DNA from: Undaria pinnatifida
Lineage: Eukaryota; Sar; Phaeophyceae; Laminariales; Alariaceae
Length of the DNA stretch: 64,000 nucleotides
Reading direction: 5' to 3'
Assembly: GCA_012845835.1 (NCBI GenBank)
Contig: JABAKD010000027.1
Span: 15,782,073-15,846,072 of the forward strand
Made by a program: the position numbers and the translations under genes. The notes under the pieces are model-generated. The model saw only the letters and a program-made list of their open reading frames with translations, was not told where the DNA came from and ran no database searches. This document shows, in pieces, positions 12,001-21,484 of the stretch (position 1 is the stretch's first letter; each line of letters opens with the position of its first letter).

Positions 12001-15000
12001 CGCCGTGTATAAGCGCACTCGCCTGAAAGCAGGTAAAAGCTGAGTGTCTGATCCCAACAGCCGAGTGCGAGCACTTCCCCCTCGTCCACAGAAGGGCACC
12101 AAGCCAAGCACCACACCGGAGCATCGCTGGCGGCATATTCGACCAAACCGATCAACAGGTTAGGATGATTTTTCACAGTACCATAGTAGCAAGCGTTGCG
12201 GGCGACAAAAAAGGCGACAATGGAGACGAGCGGTACGGGTTTAAAGAGAGGTCCTAATCGTTACCAAGGGGTCCTGTCTACGACGCCTCCTGGAAAAAAC
12301 AATGACATAAAACTGTTCACAGTTAGTGTTAGGCTGCAGCTCGATCCTTACCCCTCGACGCGTCTTTGGGAGTACTGTACGCTTGTTTACTCTAACTTGA
12401 GGTTTCTAGCTATTAATATATACGTAGGGTTAGATACATGCTACGATAGACGAGCACCATTTTTTTTCCGAGGCTCTTAACCGCTTTACCTGACTCCATA
12501 CCTCACCCCACCCAAAATTAGCTGATTTTGAGTAAACTAAGAGTGCAATTTGCGAATTTGTGATGAACAACCCCATGGACTAGGTATACGGAACATTCAT
12601 TTTGCAAAACAAGAATGATCAACGAATATCATCCCACGATTTTTGGTTGTGATTAGGTGATTACTAGGTTATGACTAGGTTATGAATAGGTTATGACTAG
12701 GTTATGACTAGGTTATGACTAGGTTATGACTAGGTTATGACTAGGTTATTACTAGGTTATGACTAGTTTATGATTAGGTTAAAGAGCCCCGTCCTTCAGA
12801 AAATATTTTGAGAGAAAGTGCTATTGATATTGATACTATTAATAGTATATTATACTATACCTATATTGTACCATGGGTCCATACCTCCTACATTTTCTGC
12901 CACTAGTTTCTGCGACTAGTTTCAAGTAGTTTATCCCCAATGGCGTGCTTTCAATTGCGAAAGGGTTGACGTCTCGAACAGATCACCATCTAGATCATAT
13001 AGATCACCTAGATCTTATATGTGATGTAGATCATGTAGATCATGTAGATCATGTAGATCAATAGATCATGTAGGTCCTGTATCTGCCGTTGTGGTATGAT
13101 GTGCGGGATCTGTGTATTACGGAGCCGTCCCAGCAAACACGTGCTAGATCGTGCAGATCGCACGGCTCCCATCCGTAAAAAATGAGCTAGAGTCTACAGA
13201 GCTTCCCTGAATGTTCGAGACCATCTAAAGTGGGAATCGATGATCTGTTCGACTTGTGAAAATGTAATGTCCTTTTCGGGACGTCGGAGGGGAAAAGTTG
13301 CAATTCAGCACCGGCCACTACTTGGTTGCAGGATGATAAGTTTGGAATGTCCGAACTGCAGCAGTTGGTACAAGGCAAAGACTCGCACGACACGGACACA
13401 TGATGACCCCCCTCCTAGTGCTTGTAAACAATTCGATAAATCTCGAGTTTTTTTATTTTCTATTTTGATCCCATCTCTCAAGAGTCCCAAAACGGTCCAC
13501 TCCTAATAAAACTATAATCACGTTCGGGGAACAAGCTACTAGACCTTACCCGTGTTGGAACTTAGTATGCGAACAAAAACAGCAGTAGCAAGATCATTGC
13601 CGTGACCCACCGCGTGATCGTGATTTTCTCCGCGCCGTCGGCGTCGCGGATGCTAACATGCCCGTCGATGAAGCCTAGCGCTAGGTGAAGACCATCCGAA
13701 CTCCAACCTGTCGACAGGATCTTCGCGTGAACCTGCCACATGGAGATGATGATGGGGAGCGCGAAAAATAAAAGCAGCAGAGCTGTGAGCCGGCAACATA
13801 TCCCGACTAAAAACTAGCCGGTAGGTTCCGTTGCCCAACTAAGTGACTTTAGTCAGCAAGTCGGTCAGCGGAACCAATTGATGGGTAGCCGACTTGCCGA
13901 CCTAAGCCAGGAGAGCGAAGCGAACCAAAAATAAGCCCCTCCCGTCCGAGGGAACCCCGCCAACAAAAAGACAGAACGGACTCCGCAATAGCCATCCTTA
14001 CGAGTATAAAAACTCAACATGTCGGATAGTCGGCACCTCCGGGAAACGACTAACTAATTGTCCGATTAGTGATTTGTTTGAAAAGTAAGTCGTGTCGACT
14101 CACAGCTCTAGCAAATAAAAAAACAGACCCCGTTTGATCGAAAAAGTCAGGCACTCGTACTAGGTTTGCATATGCCACGTGACCGACGACCGCTTTGTAG
14201 ACACGGACCGGAACGTCAACAGACATCTTTGGCTAAGCCTTTTCGGGATGGCAGATTGAAAAAATGTTGAAAATATGAAAAGGCATCGACGACTACGAAC
14301 AGCATTGACCAGCCACACGAAACAGCCCGCGCTGCTGCCGGGGAGGGGGGGGGGGGGGGTACTATGCGCAACGCAACAAGATAAGACAACAAACGCAAGC
14401 AGTATGGTGATACGTGTACTGACAGTTTGTACGCTCTTCCTAGTAATAGTTCTAGAAGGTCTGTACGATAAGGTAGCCTTCTTCGCTTTCTAAATAGGAC
14501 ACTAAACCTGGGGGCTCCCAAAAAGTTTAGGAGCGAAAATGTTGATATGCCATGAAAAGACTCGTGCTACGAAAGAGGTACACGGTACGTACCTCTTTTG
14601 GGCCAAAACACTTCTGACCGCAAACAACTATCCACAGTCTTGGGAATACCACTTGTGTTTCGCCATATTTATTTTTTTCAGGGAAAGTTACCTGGGCCAT
14701 GAAATAAAAAAATCCGGACTTGCACTTTTCATGTTGCTGAAAGAAAGAAAGTCTGCGTTAGGTAAGGTACAGGTAAGGTACAGGTGAGGTACAGGTGAGG
14801 TACAGGTGAGGTGCAGGTGAGGTACAGGTGAGGTACAGATGAGGTACAGATGAGGTACAGATGAGGTACGGGTGAGGTACAAGTGAGGTACAGATGAGGT
14901 ACAGATGAGGCACAGGCGAGGTACAGGTGAGGTACAGGTGAGGTACAGGTGAGGTACAGATTAGGTACAGGTGAGGTACAGGTACAGGTGAGGTACAGGT

Positions 15001-16473
15001 GAGGTACAGATGAGGTACAGGTGAGGTACAGGTGAGGTACAGGTGAGGTACAGGTGAGGTACAGATGAGGTACAGGTGAGGTACAGATGAGGTACAGGTG
15101 AGGTACAGGTGACGTACAGACGACCAAAGCTACGGCAGTGGGTCACGATTAACGCCTCTTTTTGGGGTGATCCGGGGTCACTCGCGCGAGTGGCCCCCTT
15201 TTCCTTGAGGTCTTAAGCTCCCGTGCTGTTTTACTTTTCCGATAAGAGCCCGCAACGGAATGGCTAGCTACGCTGCGCGAACCAACAAGCCGCCGAATTT
15301 TTCTGTCAGTGAGGTACAGAGGCAATCGTCCGAGTGGTGAAAATCAACCAAACCCAGCAGTGAATAAGGGGGTATGATACAGTATGATGCAGTATGATAC
15401 AGTATGATACAGTATGATACTACAATGAATACTACAATACCGTAGCCGTCGTGTAAGAGCACTTTATCAGGTCACGAGTCTCAGGAAAATCAGGTGCGCC
15501 CCGTATCGTGCTATTGGTAGCATACTACTCTTAAATTGCTAGTAGAAGCATTAGTCACGTTTGGTATACCAGGTAGTATACCTCACCTTGTGCTTTACGA
15601 CGGAGCTCTGCTCCAGCCGCCAAAGGCCGACATCTAACTCCGTGCACGATGCCAGCTTGGAAGTTCCTGGCGAGTAGGCTAGGCAGAGGACGGACTCGTT
15701 GTGGTTGTACTTCAAGACTCCTTCGGCTTTGTTTGTCCAGATAATTACTGTGTTATCTGCGCCCCCCGAAGCAAAGTGCTTCCCATCCTTTGAATACTCC
15801 ACAGCCAGCACCTGTGAAAGGTTCGAGTGACTTTTAGCTATTGTGCAGCTGTTTTTCAGAGCGCTAACATGTGGGCATTCGTTAGAGTGCAGTGCGAGCG
15901 GTTGTTCAATTATTAATATTTGTTTTCAGAGCAGTAAAGTACGAGTATTCGTCGGCTTCGACATCGAGCCCCGCGCAGAAAAAGTGAGTACTAACCTGGC
16001 TCCTGGTATCAGGTAGGTGTTTCGCGACCAGACTGGGCACCGGTTCTGTCAATAGCTGCACGCTGTACGTTGCGGCTGCATGCTGTACGCCGTGCGGTAG
16101 GTTGCATTTTTTTCTTCGCGAACAGAAAAGGTTTAGCTGTAGAAATGCCCAGCGTGGGCTTGGTGCATAGTATTGGCCAAATGTGGGCAGCTCAACTATG
16201 GCGCGTACTGTTAAGAGAGCCCGCCGAGATATCAACAGGTCGCTGTGGAGGTATACGGCAGCATGGGCCTACGGACCGACTGGAAGAGATACCATGACAT
16301 CGCGCATCGCTCACCGTGTTTTTGTGGCCGCGCAATGATTTGATAAGCTCTCCGTTGGCGCCTTCATACACCAGCACCCGGTCCTCCACCGCGACGACCA
16401 GCATGGATCCATCGGGGCTGAAACATAAGCAATTGATGGCGTTGTTCTTCGGTTTATCCTCTTTCTCAGGCAC
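1..16473 (-). CDS. IFT122: Intraflagellar transport protein 122 (IFT-A), 3' part outside window
   Basis: IFT-A subunit for retrograde transport in cilia/flagella. Exons read on the minus strand: 16315-16473, 15587-15811, 13611-13732, 12023-12126, 11197-11315, 9745-9867, 8074-8139, 7547-7624, 7057-7398, 6050-6244, 4666-4751, 4255-4348, 3053-3217, 1362-1528, 461-530, 1-102. All phases match, giving 739 codons of a family about 1,200 long. WD40 signatures include KHFASGGADNTVIIW, GCWDQTLSFYLLSG, DRYAYRDNMSDVIVQHL and YSGNGKLYVRTGSFP; the TPR-like part starts with NWRILGTSAVQAMEFD and KAFTRLRDLR. A family segment of about 12 residues is missing between 11197 and 9867, so a micro-exon probably lies there (10015-10090 is a candidate region). 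The start is unresolved; a weak first exon is 16564-16581 (MCDLVN). Two introns seem to use GC donors. A Gly-rich insertion sits in exon 7057-7398. Identity is very secure; exact start is not. Confidence 0.94.
1886..1961 (-). pseudogene. Decayed copy of an IFT122 exon in the upstream intron
   Basis: Reads RILGTSAVQAMESDV then TFTRL, matching the first half of the true exon 1362-1528 (RILGTSAVQAMEFDV). The conserved Trp is replaced by Gly, and no donor follows before the similarity ends. An AG acceptor is still present at its 5' side. It lies in a degenerate repeat region (about 1340-2100) in which a TTCCGCTTTAG-like segment recurs near 1524, 1657, 1781 and 1955. Confidence 0.75.
3488..3648. 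repeat. 10-bp minisatellite (TTAAGGCTCG)n in an IFT122 intron
   Basis: About 15 nearly perfect units, flanked at 3405-3425 and 3750-3772 by two copies of a CGTCTTGGATGCCAC sequence, so the array sits between direct repeats. A second, less regular array (units like GGAACCTAC and GGAATCTCC) follows at about 3830-3962. Confidence 0.85.
5165..5312 (+). repeat. Array-poor copy of the TAGCTCC element family
   Basis: Sequence around TTTGGTCGGGC, CGAGTGTCTTCGAAG and GAGATATTG matches the reverse complement of 8390-8470, but this copy has almost none of the long 13-bp array found there. Confidence 0.55.
6580..6730 (+). repeat. Dispersed repeat, second copy at about 45915-46060
   Basis: Shares CACCTGTGACCACGGCTTGT, a GGAAAGT segment after it and an upstream CGCGAT-AATGAAGGCA segment with 45915-46060. 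It lies in an IFT122 intron; no coding potential was recognised. Confidence 0.6.
8390..8806 (-). repeat. TAGCTCC element with long 13-bp array
   Basis: About 25 imperfect units of TAGCTCCTATTAA at 8476-8806, preceded by the conserved block 8390-8475 that recurs inverted at 5190-5312. It lies in the IFT122 intron between exons 9745-9867 and 8074-8139. Confidence 0.7.
8830..9250 (+). mobile_element. Array-bearing TIR element, copy B
   Basis: Internal blocks GGCCTAGG and TCCCGACGAT precede an array of 10-bp units (ATAGGTATTG) at 9020-9190. GGTTAAGGTGCCCCGTC and a degraded right terminus ending TTGTCGCAGCAC follow. The order matches the copies near 10.3, 12.4, 26.8 and 57.7 kb. The left end is not clear. 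Nested in an IFT122 intron. Confidence 0.6.
10319..10955 (+). mobile_element. Array-bearing TIR element, copy D, with nested repeats
   Basis: Left terminus ATGCTACAGTAGAGGTG, right terminus (reverse complement) AAGTGCTACAAAAGAGGTGG. The internal site TCCCGACGATTTGGGGTTC-AGGAGGCCCGTCG carries only one unit, that is, an essentially empty array site. Nested inside are a 14-bp array (ATGCTCTATACTGT, 10386-10460), ACTAA repeats (10500-10532) and a GGGTC-family element (about 10615-10865). Located in an IFT122 intron. Confidence 0.6.
10615..10865 (+). repeat. GGGTC-array element, copy 1
   Basis: About 15 GGGTC units at 10713-10782, followed by AGGAGGTTTTTTAATCTCGC and later GACCCGTGAA. The same order occurs at 59190-59380 with only about three units. 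It appears inserted in a TIR element. Confidence 0.6.
12436..12826 (+). mobile_element. Array-bearing TIR element, copy C
   Basis: Left terminus CATGCTACGATAGACGAGCA, internal blocks CATGGACTAGGTATACG and TCCCACGATTTTTGGTTG. A minisatellite of 11-bp units (ACTAGGTTATG, about 11 copies, 12655-12780) follows, then GGTTAAAGAGCCCCGTC and GAAAGTGCT. The right terminus is cut short. Nested in an IFT122 intron. Confidence 0.65.
12985..13195 (+). repeat. TAGATCA-array element with conserved stem-loop, copy 1
   Basis: Repeated TAGATCATG units (about 12985-13075) are followed by a conserved block with ATCTGCCGTT and a possible stem-loop (GGAGCCGT paired with ACGGCTCC, 13121-13170) enclosing AAACACGTGCTA. 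The same block is at 40430-40560. Confidence 0.7.
14757..15118. repeat. 11-bp minisatellite (GGTACAGGTGA)n
   Basis: About 32 units with variants (GATGAGGTACA, AGGTACGGGTG). It lies in the IFT122 intron between exons 15587-15811 and 13611-13732. No spacers, so not CRISPR. Confidence 0.9.
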
Positions 16474-16581
16474 CTGCCGACAAGCAGGTGTTGGGGTGCC
16501 ACGCGCTTCGTGCTAGTGACACTGCTGTTTCGGTAGAGTTCTTATTATACTCTGGATACGTACGTTGACTAAATCGCACAT

Positions 16582-18114
16582 CTGCCTCGGTGTGTGTTCG
16601 TCTGCTAGAGAGTCCAACTCAACTCGTGGAAGGTTTTACCCCCAGCGGCCCTGCTGGACCAGCCCTGGCCACAGTTGTCGTCCCTTCTACCCCCCAGTTT
16701 GGACCTCTGATTTTATCGCGCATACGGGTCAGCATTCCAGCTGCTCGTCGATTCACATCGATTTCTTTTGCAGCTTAAATCTACGATGTGCCCTGCAATA
16801 ACTCCCTTCACGGCGCAAGATCACCATCGAGAGGCAAAAAGGCCACTTCGCTCTCTGCATATCTTATAAAATTAATAGTTTCAGTCGTTTAGGACGACGA
16901 AGATTGTGGGGATACGACCCTCCGTGTTGTGTTTAGCCAATAATTGCGCTGTAAGATAGGCTGGGCGCAAAATGAACAAGCATAAGAGACTAGTATGACA
17001 ACAGTGGTATGATACGTGTGGTGGCATACTTCCACCGCTGTTTGTGTGTTCCACGTAATCGGTTCAAGGCGGTGTGGCTGGGCTATGATACGCCAAAAAC
17101 GTTCGGTGCGATATCTGCGGTACGCACAGCTGTAGACGAGTGCGAATTGACAATTGGCTTCGCACAAGTACTCGGCATCTACGATTCATATACCACACCA
17201 CTAACATACTGTTATATGAATAGCGCAAACTCGAAGAAAGTATCACTGGGACCGGCGTAGAGAGTTACCAGTCTCTCAACAACGCTATCTTCCTGCTGTT
17301 TCGTAGAAATAAATCAAATACGTCAGCTGTGACTTCGATCTAGTGTTTAGTCTAATGGTCGATACTCATCTTTGCAAGCTACGTGATACTCAGGCCGCGC
17401 GTTTTTACAGATGCATTTCTATTTGAAGATGTAGGTCAATGGCTCCTATGAATGCTACCAGGGTCAACAGGACAATTTTACCAAAGCAAGAGGGCGATGA
17501 TCGCGTGGGAAGTGCAACGAACCAAAACCAAAATGACACCGCAACTGCGAGTCCGTCGAAAGTCATCCTTGCAAGCTGTGTGTGATACAACGATCGCGCG
17601 TCCTACTGATTGTGTACCTCCTCAAAAAAAATGTAGGTCGGTGACTCCCCTTGGAACTAGCTTGTACCAGAGGGGCAACACGATACTGCAAATTCGCGGT
17701 TTTGCGGTTTGGCTGATAAGATATGATACGACCAAAAAAATCGGTACGAAAAGATATTGCGTGTACGATCGAATCTCACGAGCGTACTTAGCGTCGTACC
17801 TGGTCCGACCAGGTGAGATCGGATAACATAGTGCACCCAGCACCACTGCGGGTACTAGACGACCACCACCGAACTGTCAACGCGGCTCGCCGTCGCCTTT
17901 CTACCGGCTGGCCGTCCCGGCTGCGGCTGGTTGGGTGGCCGCTGATGCGACGAGCATACACCCGCTACCCGCTACCGGCTCAGCGTTTCATGAAAAAACA
18001 CGCCACCGGAAATTACGGAACACCCCCGCTGACCGATCGTCCTTCATCCTTCACCCTTCACGCTTCTCTTGTGTGAGAAGCATCGAGTGTAGTTAACCAC
18101 GTACCTCATAAATC
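16582..18114. other. Intergenic region between divergent IFT122 and TRM7
   Basis: No coding exon recognised. It holds a dispersed repeat at 16615-16760 (shared with 47385-47520, including TTATCGCGCATAC), locally duplicated segments at about 17050-17110 and 17690-17760, and two members of the CATCTTTGCAAGCT family (17367 and a variant at about 17565). It must hold both promoters, but no core promoter motif could be assigned. Confidence 0.5.
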
Positions 18115-21100
18115 ATGGGACGCAATGGCAAGGACAAGCGGGATATGTTCTACAGGAAGGCAAAGGAGGTGATTTCTAGGAAGAGGATCCAGACATACAC
18201 GTGGGCGCGAGTGGTGCTCGCTCCTCATTGGACTGAAGTTTAAAAGTTGCAAGACACTATTTCCAAGTATTTTCTCGATGTGCCAGGAACTGAGCGGGGC
18301 GCGTGCTTGCCTCCTCGACCGCTGTAGCTCAAACGCTACCCTTACTCTCGCAGACAACACTGCGGCGTACCTGATAGGTTGTGCGCTGCGTAATCCTTTG
18401 CCGTGCTGCAGGGCTCGACCATTGATACAGAAATGGCGAGCTCTTTTGAGCTGCAGGCACCCCGTTCCGAACGTCAACATTTAACATTTTGCAATTCCAC
18501 ATGTTCCGCCAACGAGGATGCCAAAGGGTTGTAACGAGGACCAATGATAGGGACAGCTTACGCTATACCTACAATGGGACTCGAAGGGTGCGCCAGCTAG
18601 CGTTGGGCTGCGAAAGCAACTGAGTTAAATCGACACACGACGCGTATGAAAATACGCGGAAGTGTGGTGAGCTAAAGCTTTATTTTTCCCCATCCGCCGG
18701 AGGATAAAAGAAAAAAAAAAAAAAAGCCAAATAAAAATAGAGGTACGTAAAGTCTACACGAACGAGTACCTGGTGTCATGCGCCTTTGCAGGAACAACAG
18801 CAGTATCAGACACGGAGGTGCCAGGTACGTATAATAGCAGGTGCACACCGCGCCTTTTAGGTTTTAGGCCTTACCATACCGTGGATATCTGAACATGTGA
18901 TTGCGGATGCGCCCGCCGTACTGCTGCTGCTGTTATGCTGCCGCTGCTGCAGGTTGGTTTTCGAGCACGCAGCGCGTTCAAGCTGCTGCAGCTGGATGAA
19001 GAGTTTGGGCTGTTCGAAGGAGTGACCAAGGCTGTCGATTTGTGCGCAGCACCCGGGAGTTGGAGCCAGGTTCGGCGTTAGCTTACCACGTCCCGTGCTT
19101 ATGGCAGCCAGGCCACCCTTGGTGTCTGTCTCGTTAGAGCCGACTGCCTTGCCTCTTTACACAAGGGGTGCAACCAATACATGCGGGCATGTTTCCGCTT
19201 CATCGCTGGAAGTAAAGTCCTTTTAACCATGATGTACTCAGTTTAGCAATCGTAGACAATCGTCCAAGCGCCCCTCTTCCTTTTAAACACCCACTTCACG
19301 GAAAAAAGGTGCTCGCCAGCAAGCTCTTGGGCAAGAACGACGCACCCCTTGCTACCAAGGACTCCACAGGCGACGCGCGTCAAGATGCGGGCGGCGCGCG
19401 TCAAGATGCGGGCGACGCGCGTCAAGATGCGGGCGACGCGCGTCAAGATGCGGGCGACGCGCGTCAAGATGCGGGCGACGCGCGTCAAGATGCGCAAGGG
19501 ATGACAACACCAACTACGACAGCGGTTGCTTTAAGCGAGCAAGCCACAAGCGGAAGACATACCACAGACGATAACAGGAGGAGTGCAGGTGCCGGCGCTG
19601 TCGGTGGGAAGGTTACGTGTGGAGGAGAAACGGTACAAGGAGGCGAAGCGGGAGGGGGGGTGGCGGGGGCGAGGGTCACAGAGGAGGCGGTTCGAATAGT
19701 GGCGGTGGATTTGCAGGAGATGGCACCCATCGATGGGGTCAAGCAGCTTCAGGTAAGCCGCCATTCTGGAGGTTGCAGCACTGCTACAGTTGACCAGGTA
19801 CAGCACCCGGCATGTTGTTCTCACGTTGCCTCGTCGCTGCAATCCAGTCCGTGGTCACAGCAGAGGCTCCAATAGAGTACTAGGTGCCGTCAGTTCCTGC
19901 TATGCTACGCACAGCGATTTAATGCAACTCCTACTTAACCCCGTTAGAGCTGCACCCACGTATTTGGGGGCATCTTACTTGGAATTTGTGTGGGATACAT
20001 TATACAGCGGGCAAAGGCGTTAAGCCTAGCCCTGAACCGATGGAACATTTATTGATGGCGACAGGGTGACATCACCTCAAGCGAGACGGCGGAGGCTATC
20101 ATCGACCACTTCCGAGGAGGACTAGCCGAGCTGGTGGTTTGCGACGGCGCCCCGGATGTGACCGGCCTCCACGACGTGGACGAGTACCTCCAAGCTCAGG
20201 TAGGAGGCATCGGAGCGACACGATGGCACGCATCATATTCTGCACGTTTGTATTTTTCTCAAACCACCTCGTGAGGGAAGGAATGCGTCGCTTACTACCG
20301 GTGAACAACCTAACACCCCCCTCCCCCTCGAACCCTTCATGCTACTCGCCGAACACCTCACGGTGCTTCACGCTTGGAGCAAACGATGACTGCCTGGTCG
20401 GTGAAAACCCGACGTGCTCCGTCGCGGCATTGTAGGGATGCAAGGGTTTATGGTTTTGCTACTACGGCTGTACATGATATGAGTGCACCTCCTCCCCCCC
20501 CGCGCCTCGGAATCGCCCCACCCCCCCGCACGCGGACGGGAAAATCCCAAGAAAACTTTGCCGGCAACCCCCCCCCCCCGTCACCTCCCCCTTGCCCCCC
20601 CCCCCCCACTCCCCCCCCCCATTTTTCGCTTTTGAAAACCACCACCCTAACTTTGCACGGCCTTGCCACACCACGCTCCGCCCCCTTGGTTTATTAAGCT
20701 TCTTCTAGCAGCTCTCAACATCACGGCGCACGTGCTCTCTCCCGGGGGAACATTTGTCGCCAAGATATTTCGGGGCCGGGACGCCAGCCTGCTGTACAGC
20801 CAGCTAAGGTTGCTGTTCGGGCGGGTGACGATCGCGAAGCCGCGCAGCAGCCGCAGCAGCTCTATCGAGTCATTCGTGGTCTGTCGCGATTTCTGTCCTC
20901 CTGTGGGGTTTGAAGCTTCCATGCTCACGCCGCTGCTGGACCGCAGCTATGCCGCGGGTAGCGGAAATGAGCGGTGCGTTGCCGTTACCGCCGTTCTGCT
21001 TTGTTGAACCTCCTTGTTGGACCGCCGTATTGACCCGCGTTGTTGCGGTCATATTTTGATCCCGTGGGTTCCCGCTCAGCGCAAGCGAGGCGTTTATGTT

Positions 21101-21484
21101 TTGGTGGCAAGTTTAGGTGTAAGCCCTGCAGACTAGGGTGGGGGAAATATTATTACCAGTGTGTTGTTTTGTGCTACAACTTCGAAGGGGTGTCAACCTC
21201 TCAAGGGTAGAGCATGTCTATAACATCCCCCCCTCCCTATTCCCGCCTCCTTTTTTGTTTTGATCAGGCTTGGCCCGGCCAATCTTGTGGTGCCCTTTGT
21301 GGCTTGCGGAGACTTGAGTGGGTTCGACGCGGACAAGTCGTACCCTCTTGTGTTGGAGGAGGGGGAAGGAGGGGGGGTGGGCGATGGAAAGAGGGGTGGA
21401 GAGTTCGAGCGCATCGCTCCACCTCAGATGCCGATCCGACCGCCACATGAAACATACCAGAAGCGACGGACCGGCAGAATTTGA
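18115..21484 (+). CDS. TRM7: tRNA 2'-O-ribose methyltransferase, TRM7/FTSJ1 type
   Basis: SAM-dependent FtsJ/RrmJ-family enzyme; the TRM7/FTSJ1 branch methylates the anticodon loop of certain tRNAs in the cytoplasm. Exons: 18115-18168 (start, [13 protein letters not shown]), 18953-19069 ([18 protein letters not shown] motif [11 protein letters not shown]), 19309-19752, 20065-20199 ([18 protein letters not shown]), 20699 to about 20990 ([24 protein letters not shown]), and 21268-21484 ([20 protein letters not shown], stop). The K-D-K-E catalytic tetrad is present (K28, D232, K272, E307 in this model). The first five exons join in phase 0. The joint between about 20990 and 21268 is unresolved: the last exon needs two preceding bases and no GT fits, so a small exon may be missing. 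Exon 3 carries about 100 extra residues, with six GDARQDA repeats, between VLASKLLG and [13 protein letters not shown]. Identity is very secure. Confidence 0.95.
19369..19494 (+). repeat. In-frame 21-bp minisatellite in TRM7
   Basis: Six 21-bp units encode GDARQDA (one reads GGARQDA). The array sits inside the methyltransferase domain, between the SAM-binding motif and the next core strand, where the family normally has a short loop. Confidence 0.95.

Noticed and set aside
14757-15118. Regular repeats that might suggest a CRISPR array
   Set aside because: Units are contiguous 11-mers without spacers, inside an intron of a eukaryotic gene.
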